Part shown: piece by piece, positions 17,069 through 25,675 of the stretch
Layout of the letters: each line of letters opens with the position of its first letter
How positions within the stretch are numbered: position 1 is the stretch's first letter
Origin: Candidatus Thermoflexus tengchongensis
GTDB lineage: Bacteria; Chloroflexota; Anaerolineae; Thermoflexales; Thermoflexaceae
DNA length: 64,000 nucleotides
Direction: 5' to 3'
Assembly: GCA_016842085.1 (NCBI GenBank)
Contig: JAEVEX010000023.1
Span: 1-64,000 of the forward strand
The notes under the pieces: generated by a model
What the model saw: only the letters and a program-made list of their open reading frames with translations
The model's database searches: none
What the model was told of the DNA's origin: nothing
Made by a program: the position numbers and the translations under genes

Positions 17069-17543
17069 GGGCGTCTATCAGAACACCTATCGCCTTGAGC
17101 GACTGGCCCGGGGGGATCTGCCGGCTGTGGAGGGGTGGGAGGCCATCCTTCCAGCGATGGCCACGTGGGGATATGAGGAGGCGCAGCGCTTTCTGGAGGC
17201 CCTGGAGCAAACGGCCATATGCGATCCCGAGCGTCAGCGGGCCATCCAGATCCTGACCTGGCGGATGGACCGCCGGTGTCCGATCGGCGCGCTGAGGCGG
17301 GGTGTCCTTCTCGCCCTTGTCGATCGATGTCTGGCCGGGATTCTGGATGGGATTCGGCGATCCTCCTCCCGGGCTTTTGCCTGGATGGGATGGGGGACCC
17401 AGGACCGGAAACGATGCGGGTTCTGGATGCCCGTGGCTTTCCCTCGGAGGGCCTGCAATCTCTGGCCCGGGCCATCGAGTGCGGTGCCTAGGCACCGCAC
17501 TCCAAGGCTCCAAGGCTCCCATCGCGTATGGATCGCTGTCTAA
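17064..17543 (+). pseudogene. unrecognised protein fragment
   Basis: The frame begins DEGVYQNTYRLERLARGDLP and continues with WGYEEAQRFLEALEQTAIC and RQRAIQILTWRMDRRCPIG, clearly protein-like for about 90 residues. It then degrades and runs through the second palindromic repeat. I do not recognise the family. There is no convincing start codon. It overlaps the end of the preceding fragment in another frame, so both may derive from one broken gene or from two. Confidence 0.4.
17477..17502. repeat. palindromic repeat, copy 2
   Basis: GAGTGCGGTGCC-TA-GGCACCGCACTC has 12-bp perfect arms and is the same core as the copy at 16517-16548, about 960 bp away. It lies just past the 3' end of the defence operon's last gene. 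Confidence 0.85.
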
Positions 17544-17584
17544 TAAAACCTCCGGTTCAACAGCCAGCCGGATAAAGCCAGACC

Positions 17585-20500
17585 TCATGGCCCTGCAGGA
17601 TCACCCCGTCTTTCTCCTATCCCAAACACCTCCGGGTAAGTGCGCACCTGTTCCTCAATGTCCCGGTCGTAGCGGATGGCAATAACCCGGTAGCCCAGGG
17701 CCACGAGTTCCCGTCGGATGCGGCGGTCCTCCGCCTGTTGTTCGGGTGTATCGTGCGCTGCGCCGTCGCAGAAGACGAGGACGTTGGGTTCGTAGAAGAA
17801 GTCGGCGATGGCGTGGGCTTCGGGGATGGGCACCTGCGCTTGGTCAGGCAGGCGATAGCCGCGACGGAACAGGACTTCCAGGAATTCCCGCTCCAGGTCC
17901 GACCGGGGATCTACCTGGGAGAGCAGCCACGCCAGGTGTTCCTCCCGAGACCGTTCGCCCACCTGAGGCGCGGTCTCACTCCGCGCCAGGGTCAGCAAGA
18001 TATCTCGCACTGCGTGGCGGTTGAGCCAGTAGACCTCCAGCTGGTTGTGGTAGCTGAGCAGGCACTCGTAACAGGCCCGATGACAGGCGTCAGGCTTCAG
18101 ATCGTGGCCTTCGAAGTCGAAATGACAGATCCGCAATGCCTCGCGGGCCACTTCTGCCAGCGCATGCGGTTCTTCCACAAGGCGCCGGAGTACGCCAACA
18201 CCCCCCTCTGCGGCCTCGTAGAACAGCAACGCGAGGTGCTCGTCCCGACCGATCTCGACGGCTTCAAGCTCAGATTCCTCCAGCTGGAAGGTTTGCTCGA
18301 TGCCGCGCTTGAGCGCATAGCGCAGGCTGGTACGGACCTCGGGATCGGCCCAGAAGTTGGGGTCGGTGGCTGAAAGCAGGAGAATGTTTTGCGTGTCCTG
18401 TACGTAGAGGCGTACCCGTTCCACTTGTGGAGCCTGGCCCGGCGGCTGTTCCGGCGTTTGGGGGAATTCGGTGTAGAGGCGACCGGTTTCCAGGTCTACC
18501 AGGAAGCCCTCCGGCCGGGTGCGCCAGCCGTGGTTGATGACCACGACAGTGGCCGCGGGCGCGTAGGTGAGCCGAAAGAGGGTTCGGCCTTCCACACGAA
18601 CTTCCGCCTCCTGCACCCGATAACCTCCGGCAGCGGGGGCGAACCGGTAGGCCACCTGCAGGTTGTATCCACGGCGCAGGCGCTCTTCCTCGTTGCACGT
18701 GATCCGCTCGCGACGGCGCAGGCGCACGTTGGGCATTTCCAGCAGGGAGACGACCAGGCTGTTCGTGGCGTCAAAGAGGGCATCGCATACCGGACAGCGG
18801 TCATGGCCAAGGTCGTCAAAGGCGCCACAGGTGAGGCACAGCCGTTTCTGGGTGAGGCGCTGGGCCAGCCCTCCCGGCGGCTCCTGGAAGCTCTCCACCT
18901 CCCACTTGGCGCCTTCGTGGTAGACGATGTTCTGAGGACCAAACTCCCGGATGGCCAGAAAGCGGGGCCGGGCGATGAATTCCCCTTCGCCCCGGGGCAC
19001 CCAGGCCCGCACGGGCAACGCGGGGAAGTTGTAACCCGGCAGGAACCCCTCGCTGGCCAGATAGCGGTATGGGTAGAAGTCGCCCTCTTCCCGGCGGACA
19101 CCTTCCTGCAGAAGCAAGTTGCGCTGCCGCTGGGCCTCGTTCAGCACCCGTTGCGCTTCCTGTTGCTCTTTCTTGCCGCGTGCCGTCCACATGGCCTGAG
19201 TGGCTTGCTGGAACCGCTCGTGGGCCATGCGGAAAAGGTCCCGCCAGCGGTCAAAGGCGCGGTCAAAGCGTTCGGGGGCTTCGTCCAGTACCCGATCCAG
19301 CCAGTCATCGGTGAACCAGCCGGTGGTGCGGAGCAGTTCCCGGTCAAAGGCCAGCATGCGCTCAAGCCGTTCCCGCAGCAATCCCCGGGCCGTGGGGCTG
19401 AGGTGAATTTGCACCGCGGCGTTCTCCCGCAGGGGCAGGTCCGGCAGCCGATCCACGTCAATCACTTCGCCAATGGACTGGCGCATGGGCAGGCCCACCT
19501 GGGCGAGCCACTCAGCCTGTACATGGGCCCGGATGAGGGCTTCGTTCGTCAGGTCCAGCCGTGGGGCGCGCACGCTGCCCGCGACCATCTCCTCCCGCTG
19601 GCGGAAGAAATACTGGTCGTGGTTGCTGAAGGCCCCACAGTAGGTGACGATAAGCCCCGGCTGGCCCTGCCGTCCGGCGCGGCCGCTGCGCTGGGCGTAG
19701 TTCGCGGGCGTGGGGGGCACGTTGCGCATGTGGACCATATCCAGGTCGGCGATGTCAATGCCCAGTTCCATGGTGGGGGAACAGACCAGATACGGCAGGC
19801 GCCGTCGTAACTCGAGATCCTGCTGGTCCTGCGGGCTCCAGCGGAAGCGGCGCTCCCGGCGTTCCCGCTCGCCGGGGGTGACCACCTGGGCCGTGTGCTC
19901 GCGGGCCTCCAGGCCGGCCAGTTCCCGGGGTGAGTTCTGGTAAAACTGCTGGAAAAAGGCGTTAACCGGCGGCAGGGTGACCTCCGGTGCCTGGCGGCGG
20001 GTGTAAATGGGGTCCGGCGGCGGGGGCGTGCCATCGCCCAGGCGCCAGAGAAGAGCGGCCGCATCCAGTTGATAGCGTCGGTGGTCGTCAATCGGGTCTA
20101 TCTCGCGCAGGTACCCCTGGCGCACCAGAACGTCCAGGAAGGCGTCCAGGAAGAGGTCAAATTCGCCCAGGGAAAGGCTCAACTGGCGGCGCAGGTAGCG
20201 CCCCAACGCGGTGCGAGCGCTCAGCCGCCGGCCGGGGACGTCCCGCCGCGATTGCCCCAGCCGCACAAACGCGGTGGCCGGATAGAGGTCCTCTGCCGTC
20301 GGGTCCACGCCCCAGAACTCGTTCAGATGCTGCTCAGCCCGCTGTTTGAGTTCGCGGAGGCGGTCCCGCTGCAATAACGGCGCAAAGATGGCGAAGTGGT
20401 GCCGGAAGTGGTCCAGCACGGCCCGGACGATGGTGTATCTTGCTTCCGGCGAAAGCGCGGCCAGTCCAGGCACCGAGGCCCATACGTCATCCCGGGCACA

Positions 20501-22696
20501 GGCCTCGCGCAGGCCCCGGTATTCGATGCGCAGAAGGCCCACGTCCTCCAGGTTGGGCTGGACGACGCGGCGGTTGCGCCGCAGGTCGTCGTAGAGCCGA
20601 TAGGCGGTGAGGTCCCGGAACACCCGCCACACTTGCCCGGCCGCGGCCGATTGGGGATCCAGATTCGGCTGAGCGGCGATGTCGTTCAGGTCCAGCCCCA
20701 TGTGCTCCACCACTGCGTCGGCCACGGTGGCGAAATCCAGCTCGTTGCGCTCCCGAAGCGCGGCGTACAGGGCCGCCCGCAGCACGGCCATCTGCACGAA
20801 GTCGTTGAAGTGGCCGGCCTGGAGGGAGGCGTCTTGCCGGTTGTCGGTGAAGGTGAGCAACTTGTCGCGGGCCGCGGCGGTGCGGGCCGCGTGCCGCAGC
20901 AGGGAGACGGCCAGCACAGTGGTGGCCGTGGAGCGCCCCTCGGACGAAAGGCCCGCCAGTTTGGTGTACTCGCTCTCCCGGCCGGTGTAATACTCCCCGC
21001 AGCGCAGGCACAGCCAGAACCGGTCCCTCTGCCACCAGGCTTTGGTGGCTCCAGGCACTTCTTCAGGGGAGAAAGTGCCATCGGGCCGCACCCAGATGGG
21101 TTGCGGGACCCGGTCCTTCCACGGGCTTTTCAGGCGGCCCTGGGCGTCGTACCAGTCCTCAGGGATGTCCTCCGGACTCCAGTCCTCGCCGGGGGATGGG
21201 ATCATCACATACCCGGCCTGCATCTCATCGTCCAGTTCGCTCAGCCCCAGGGGGAAGGGAAGCAGGCGGTCCTCATAGAGCAGGACCTGGTAGTACTCCT
21301 GGCCGCAGACGCGGCAGAAGCGCAGGGGGTAGTAGAGCTGCTCCTCGATTTGCTCACCCTCGCCCCAGAGGGTGAACCGGCGGCGGTCCGGAGGCTCCAG
21401 GGTGGCGTAGACGGCGCGGCCCTGGCTGATGAACTGGTGCAGTTTGAAGGCGAAAAGGGGCTCATCGTCCGGCGGGTTGAGGCGCACCGCGTGCAAAAGG
21501 AGTGCCTGCAGCCGCTGCCGGCAGTGTTCCGGGTCCCGGCCGACGATCTCGGCCAGTTCCTGGGCAGCGTCGGAGAGGGTGCGGGGCACGCGGCGCCGCA
21601 GGCGGCCGTCCTCCATTTCCACCCCCAGGGCGTACTCGGCCCAGCGCATGAGGGGATGACGGCGGAAGGCTTCCAGGTCCTCCGGGAAGGGGATGTCGAA
21701 GCCCTGACGCACTTCATCCGGCGAGGGCGGACCGCCCATGGTGACCGGCTCCAGGGTTTCCTCAATGACCTGGTCCGGGCCGATGGGATGACCAAAGAAG
21801 CGGCTGGCGAAGTCGGCCACCACCTGGCGCCGCTCTTCCGCCGTGGCCTCGCGGTGGGCCACCATGGTGGCGCTGGTGCCGATGTGGATGACCTGCTCCC
21901 GGCCCAGCCGCGCCTTGAGGCGCCGGATGAGCATGGCCACATCCGCGCCCTGACGGCCCCGGTAGGTGTGGAGTTCGTCAAAGACCAGGAAGAACGGCGC
22001 ACCGGGATACGGGGGCGCTTCCCGCAGTTTGCGGTCCTCGGGTCGGACGAGGAGGAGTTCCAGCATGACATAGTTGGTGAGCAGGATGTGAGGCGGGTTG
22101 TCGCGGATGCGTTCCCGCTCGTCGTCGGGGGTTTCGCCGGTGTAGCGGGCGAAAGTGACCGGGAATGGGCGGCCGGTGTGCTCCTCGTAGGCCCGCTTGA
22201 GGCCTTCCAGGGCCGCCAGCTGGGAGTTGACCAGCGCGTTCATGGGGTAGACGATAATGGCCACCGGCCCACGGCGTTCCCCCGGCCCGGCAGGGGCCAG
22301 GCGCACGACGGTGTCCACAATAGGGATGAAGTAGCAGAAACTCTTGCCCGACCCCGTGCCGCTGGTGACGACAAAACTCTCCCCGCGGCGGGCCTTCTCA
22401 ATGGCCTCCACCTGGTGCTGGTACAGGCGGAAGGACTGGCCGCGGCGGTTGCGGAAGATGCGGCCGGTTTCCGGGTGCAGCCGGCCCTGGGCAACCAGTT
22501 CGTCCACCGTGGCGGCCCGGCGATAGGCCGGGGAGAGCTGCACCAGGGGCTCGGGCCAGAGGTGCTCTTCCTCCAGGAGGGCACGGGCCACGTAGTCCGC
22601 CAGGCGTTCGTCCGCGACCTGCACAAAGGCGTGGACGAAGTTGCTGTAGTCCGTCAGGACCGCCTGGTGAAGGTCGAAGATGCTGGCGCGGGGCAT
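17585..22696 (-). CDS. large DEAD/H helicase with DUF1998 and C-terminal nuclease-like domain (DruE/MrfA/DrmA-B-like)
   Basis: 1703 residues. The superfamily 2 helicase core is at the N-terminus: Walker A TSGTGSGKS (111-119), VYPMNALVNSQ (149-159) and the motif II variant DELH (240-243). Central zinc-ribbon pairs (FCRVCG, LCLRCG, and CLTCG with CPVC) and the helicase motif RSGRAGRQGQPG follow. The DUF1998 part ends with CHRACYECLLSYHNQ. The last about 110 residues, with ADFFYEPNVLVFCDGAAHD (Asp1633, Asp1644) and LVALGYRVIAIRYD, look like a Vsr/DUF559-type PD-(D/E)xK fold, with Cys where an acidic residue is common. Similar helicases occur in Druantia (DruE) and DISARM. It is the last gene of the five-gene operon. 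Confidence 0.85.
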   Translation of the reverse strand: MPRASIFDLHQAVLTDYSNFVHAFVQVADERLADYVARALLEEEHLWPEPLVQLSPAYRRAATVDELVAQGRLHPETGRIFRNRRGQSFRLYQHQVEAIEKARRGESFVVTSGTGSGKSFCYFIPIVDTVVRLAPAGPGERRGPVAIIVYPMNALVNSQLAALEGLKRAYEEHTGRPFPVTFARYTGETPDDERERIRDNPPHILLTNYVMLELLLVRPEDRKLREAPPYPGAPFFLVFDELHTYRGRQGADVAMLIRRLKARLGREQVIHIGTSATMVAHREATAEERRQVVADFASRFFGHPIGPDQVIEETLEPVTMGGPPSPDEVRQGFDIPFPEDLEAFRRHPLMRWAEYALGVEMEDGRLRRRVPRTLSDAAQELAEIVGRDPEHCRQRLQALLLHAVRLNPPDDEPLFAFKLHQFISQGRAVYATLEPPDRRRFTLWGEGEQIEEQLYYPLRFCRVCGQEYYQVLLYEDRLLPFPLGLSELDDEMQAGYVMIPSPGEDWSPEDIPEDWYDAQGRLKSPWKDRVPQPIWVRPDGTFSPEEVPGATKAWWQRDRFWLCLRCGEYYTGRESEYTKLAGLSSEGRSTATTVLAVSLLRHAARTAAARDKLLTFTDNRQDASLQAGHFNDFVQMAVLRAALYAALRERNELDFATVADAVVEHMGLDLNDIAAQPNLDPQSAAAGQVWRVFRDLTAYRLYDDLRRNRRVVQPNLEDVGLLRIEYRGLREACARDDVWASVPGLAALSPEARYTIVRAVLDHFRHHFAIFAPLLQRDRLRELKQRAEQHLNEFWGVDPTAEDLYPATAFVRLGQSRRDVPGRRLSARTALGRYLRRQLSLSLGEFDLFLDAFLDVLVRQGYLREIDPIDDHRRYQLDAAALLWRLGDGTPPPPDPIYTRRQAPEVTLPPVNAFFQQFYQNSPRELAGLEAREHTAQVVTPGERERRERRFRWSPQDQQDLELRRRLPYLVCSPTMELGIDIADLDMVHMRNVPPTPANYAQRSGRAGRQGQPGLIVTYCGAFSNHDQYFFRQREEMVAGSVRAPRLDLTNEALIRAHVQAEWLAQVGLPMRQSIGEVIDVDRLPDLPLRENAAVQIHLSPTARGLLRERLERMLAFDRELLRTTGWFTDDWLDRVLDEAPERFDRAFDRWRDLFRMAHERFQQATQAMWTARGKKEQQEAQRVLNEAQRQRNLLLQEGVRREEGDFYPYRYLASEGFLPGYNFPALPVRAWVPRGEGEFIARPRFLAIREFGPQNIVYHEGAKWEVESFQEPPGGLAQRLTQKRLCLTCGAFDDLGHDRCPVCDALFDATNSLVVSLLEMPNVRLRRRERITCNEEERLRRGYNLQVAYRFAPAAGGYRVQEAEVRVEGRTLFRLTYAPAATVVVINHGWRTRPEGFLVDLETGRLYTEFPQTPEQPPGQAPQVERVRLYVQDTQNILLLSATDPNFWADPEVRTSLRYALKRGIEQTFQLEESELEAVEIGRDEHLALLFYEAAEGGVGVLRRLVEEPHALAEVAREALRICHFDFEGHDLKPDACHRACYECLLSYHNQLEVYWLNRHAVRDILLTLARSETAPQVGERSREEHLAWLLSQVDPRSDLEREFLEVLFRRGYRLPDQAQVPIPEAHAIADFFYEPNVLVFCDGAAHDTPEQQAEDRRIRRELVALGYRVIAIRYDRDIEEQVRTYPEVFGIGERRGDPAGP

Positions 22697-22713
22697 GGGT
22701 TACCTCCTGGGTT

Positions 22714-22759
22714 GGCGAATGGCGAATGGTGAGTGGCGAGTAGCGAGTGGCGAGTGGTG
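22714..22759 (+). repeat. 7-bp-unit repeat arm (R1), intergenic
   Basis: Tandem GCGAATG/GTGAGTG/GCGAGTA-type heptamers lie in the gap between the DUF262 gene and the large helicase gene. It is a single arm without a facing partner. The same units make up the hairpins inside the methylase gene. Confidence 0.85.
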
Positions 22760-22766
22760 TTTTCTC

Positions 22767-24485
22767 CTACCTTTCTGTAGTCCACCGTCTTCCGGCACAT
22801 AGTTCCCTCATAGCCCCTTCAACGATGTGGGCTCTGTTTTCCAGGAAATGTTCGTAGTTGCCCGAGGCCAGCGCGTCGAAGTCCACGGCATGGGTTTTCA
22901 GCCGGTGTCGGATTTCCGACTCGCCGAGGACGTTGGCTTGAGCGCGCTCCTTGAGGTACGCCAGTGGCTCCTTTGCTGCCACCACGCGGTTTGTGCGCCA
23001 GCTGATGAGCACGCAGTTTAGCGCTCGGTGGGCGCTGTTCTCGTCGTATTCCATGGCTCGGAGGTAGGCCACCGGGAAAAGATGATGGTACTCGCGCCGC
23101 TTCAGGTGCTCCCGGTGTACCGGAGTCCCGTCTGCGATGTCCAGGGCACCGCCGTAGAGCGAGACAAGCAAGATGGCGCGTGCCAGGCGATCTCGCTTCT
23201 TCGGCCAACCCGCCTGTTTGAGCTCTTCCAGCCCAGGGAGCGGATATTCGTCCTCCCTGAAACAGGGGACCTGCTCCTCCGGAGCCCCGTGGAGAATCAC
23301 CTCCCGCAAGGCCCGGAAATCTTGCAGCGTTGCGGCAGCAGCAGCCCGTTCATAGCGGTCGGTGAAGAACGCGCGCCAGATGTATTTCCTCAGCAAAATG
23401 CGTGCATTCCCCTCGGTGTCAGGGTTGTCCGGTGTTAACGCCCAGAGGGCGATCAAAGGCGCCAGGGCGCTCTCGGTGGGGAGCCGTTGTCTGTCAAATA
23501 CTCGCTCCTCATCCAGGAACCTCACGGCGGCTGCGGTGCCCTTTATGAGCCGAGGCCAGTCAGTAACCATTCGCTTCAGGTCCAGCGCCAGGTATCCTGT
23601 CTGGTTGGGGATGCGGTCCTGGAGAAGGGCCATTGCGCCCAGCACGAGATCTTCTGACGCGCCGTAGGCTTCTAAGGTCGGCACTTCGCTCCGCAAGGTG
23701 GCCACCAGATCGTGCAGCGATTGGCCGGTGGCTTCTTCGGTCTGAGCGACAAGGATGTCAAAGGTGGTGAGCCTGACCGTGTTTGTGTTGAGCTTGATGA
23801 AAACCTTCAGGGCGACCTCTTTAGGAGTGCCAATGGGAAGGGAGAGAAAGGGCAAATTGAAGTTCGCCACCCTCTGTCTGAGTTTGCTGAGCTCCTCGTG
23901 GATTTTGTGGTACTCCAAGATCTGTTCCGGACGTGCCTCTTCCCAACTTTCCGGCAGATTCAAAGCCTGCTTGAGCCATTCTTCTGTTTCCCTTTCTGCC
24001 TCCGCATCGGGACGAAGGAGGTGGATGGGCACAAGGCCTCTTCGCCAGCATTCTGCCGGGTCGTCGGCCCAAAGCGGAAATCGCCTTCCGTTTTTATACC
24101 AGCGGCTTTGGGAGACAACTTCAAAGTTGTTCTCTTGTGCATTCTTGAGGAGACGAATGTAGTAGGTTCTGTCCGGGTAATTGTTGTGAAAGGCACGCCA
24201 CAATGCTGTGAGCCGCTGCTGGCCGTCCAAAAGAAGCTCCGTCACGCGGTCCCCGGTCTCCGGGGCGGTGGCAAGAGGGCGGCTCACAAAGGGGATCGCG
24301 TCGCCTACTTCCATGATAAGCACGGAGCCGATAGGGAGCCCCATCAAGACATTTTCCAGGAGTTCGGTGATCTCCTGGTCTCCCCAGGCCTCCATGCGCT
24401 GGAAGCGGGGCAGGAGCAGCTGGCGCGCCTGAATGCGGGCGAACCATTGCGGCAGGGTTCGATTGCGGGCTTCCATGGGTGTCAC
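22767..24485 (-). CDS. DUF262-DUF1524 (GmrSD-like) nuclease
   Basis: 572 residues. The N-terminal DUF262 domain (ParB/sulfiredoxin-like NTPase fold) shows LPRFQRMEAWGDQEITELLENVLMGLPIGS and the core motif LLLDGQQRLTALW (DGQQR at 87-91). The C-terminal region has EYHHLFPVAYL (HHxFP at 467-471) followed by NCVLISWRTNRVV, the His-Asn pattern of DUF1524 HNH-type nucleases. GmrSD-type enzymes are type IV restriction systems that cut modified phage DNA; the DUF262 part senses or hydrolyses nucleotide. Here the gene lies in an operon with a methylase and two helicases, so it may be the effector of a larger system. A 10-bp gap separates it from the preceding gene. Confidence 0.85.
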   Translation of the reverse strand: MTPMEARNRTLPQWFARIQARQLLLPRFQRMEAWGDQEITELLENVLMGLPIGSVLIMEVGDAIPFVSRPLATAPETGDRVTELLLDGQQRLTALWRAFHNNYPDRTYYIRLLKNAQENNFEVVSQSRWYKNGRRFPLWADDPAECWRRGLVPIHLLRPDAEAERETEEWLKQALNLPESWEEARPEQILEYHKIHEELSKLRQRVANFNLPFLSLPIGTPKEVALKVFIKLNTNTVRLTTFDILVAQTEEATGQSLHDLVATLRSEVPTLEAYGASEDLVLGAMALLQDRIPNQTGYLALDLKRMVTDWPRLIKGTAAAVRFLDEERVFDRQRLPTESALAPLIALWALTPDNPDTEGNARILLRKYIWRAFFTDRYERAAAAATLQDFRALREVILHGAPEEQVPCFREDEYPLPGLEELKQAGWPKKRDRLARAILLVSLYGGALDIADGTPVHREHLKRREYHHLFPVAYLRAMEYDENSAHRALNCVLISWRTNRVVAAKEPLAYLKERAQANVLGESEIRHRLKTHAVDFDALASGNYEHFLENRAHIVEGAMRELCAGRRWTTER

Positions 24486-24495
24486 CTCTCTTATC

Positions 24496-25563
24496 TCAGT
24501 TTGTCTCCTCTACAAGCCCAAGAATTTCGATGGCTTCCATTACCTTCTGCAAGTGCTCGGCCGTCCGGACTACCTCGGAAACGGGCCAGAAGCGAAGGGC
24601 GCGGCGGAATTCTTCCGGCAAGCCCTCGCACTCACGGCGGATTTGTTCCAGCTGCCGTTCGTCAGAGACGGCGATGACCTTCTGCACGCTGGGCGCGTTG
24701 CGGGCCTTTTGCAAGTTCAGGATCAAGCTATCAATGGAGCCGGAGCGGTGCACTTCAAACACGTAGGTGACCATGCCCAGGTTGGCAATGCGCGCCCGCC
24801 ACACCACGTCCACCACCGCGCCGTGGGCAATCCGCACCTCGGTGTCCGTGTCAAAGCCCAGGCTGGTCCCGATTTGGGCGATCAGGTCTCGCACTTCGTT
24901 GTGGTCAAAGTCCTCGGCCTGAACCGGGGTTGTCTCCAACTCGGTCGCGTTCACGATGTAGTACAGGAACAAGTCCACAAACAGCAAATCCACGTCGGGT
25001 ATTCCGGCTTGGGAGAGTTCGCGGGCGATGGCTCGGAGCAGTCGGTTGAAGGAGCGGTACTCCTGTACGGACAAAGTATACTTGCCCAGGTTCACGACAT
25101 GCGTGATGCCCAACAGGCGCAGGGCCTCCCGCGCCTGGCGGTTCCAGATGCCGCACCGGTCGGGGTGGAGGTAGGCGAGCATCTCGGTGACGGATGCCGG
25201 CCCAAATCCCTTCACCGCGCGCAGGAAGTGGCCGTAGGCTTCCTCGGGGTCGGCTGCTTCCACCAGCCGCTTCAGTTCCTCGCGGAGGCGTTCCATGCCA
25301 TTGTCGTTGATGATTTTCTGGGCCAGGTACGCCTTGTTCCCCCACATGGCCGTGGCCCAGAGGTGGCCAAGGAGGGCTTCCACGTCCGCCTCCGAAAGCT
25401 CGGCCAGCCGCCGCGGCAGATCGGTCTGGAAAAAGGCCACGTGGGCCTTGCGCTCCGCCTCGAATCGACGGTAACCCTCGGTGTCCAGGTAACGGCGGAA
25501 GGGTTCAATGTACTTTGCAACGGCCGCCTGTTGCGCCTCGCTGAGTGTCATGACCGATGCCAT
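24496..25563 (-). CDS. unrecognised defence-operon protein with HhH and PD-(D/E)xK-like signature
   Basis: 355 residues. I do not recognise the family. Residues about 118-135 (KGFGPASVTEMLAYLHPD) resemble a helix-hairpin-helix or glycosylase-type DNA-binding element. Residues 247-286 read like a restriction-endonuclease core: HGAVVDVVW with Asp252, then VTYVFEVHRSGS with Glu270-Val-His272, then a helix with Gln285-Lys286. His replaces the usual Lys of the ExK motif, so catalysis is uncertain. The ATG at 25563 is used; a second ATG four codons on is possible. The gene is flanked by the methylase (upstream, via repeat R2) and the DUF262 nuclease gene (10 bp downstream). Confidence 0.6.
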   Translation of the reverse strand: MASVMTLSEAQQAAVAKYIEPFRRYLDTEGYRRFEAERKAHVAFFQTDLPRRLAELSEADVEALLGHLWATAMWGNKAYLAQKIINDNGMERLREELKRLVEAADPEEAYGHFLRAVKGFGPASVTEMLAYLHPDRCGIWNRQAREALRLLGITHVVNLGKYTLSVQEYRSFNRLLRAIARELSQAGIPDVDLLFVDLFLYYIVNATELETTPVQAEDFDHNEVRDLIAQIGTSLGFDTDTEVRIAHGAVVDVVWRARIANLGMVTYVFEVHRSGSIDSLILNLQKARNAPSVQKVIAVSDERQLEQIRRECEGLPEEFRRALRFWPVSEVVRTAEHLQKVMEAIEILGLVEETN

Positions 25564-25630
25564 TTTTCACGCCCTCCATCGCAAGTAATCTCTTGCCCCA
25601 CACGCCCCACCCGCCCTCCCCGCACCCCGC

Positions 25631-25675
25631 ACCACTCGCTACTCGCAACTCGCCACTCACTATTCGCCCCTCGCC
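25631..25675 (-). repeat. 7-bp-unit repeat arm (R2), at methylase 3' end
   Basis: ACTCGCT/ACTCGCA/ACTCGCC-type heptamers lie between the methylase gene and the next gene, overlapping the last codons of the methylase (stop near 25660). It is a single arm, oriented opposite to R1. Confidence 0.85.
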
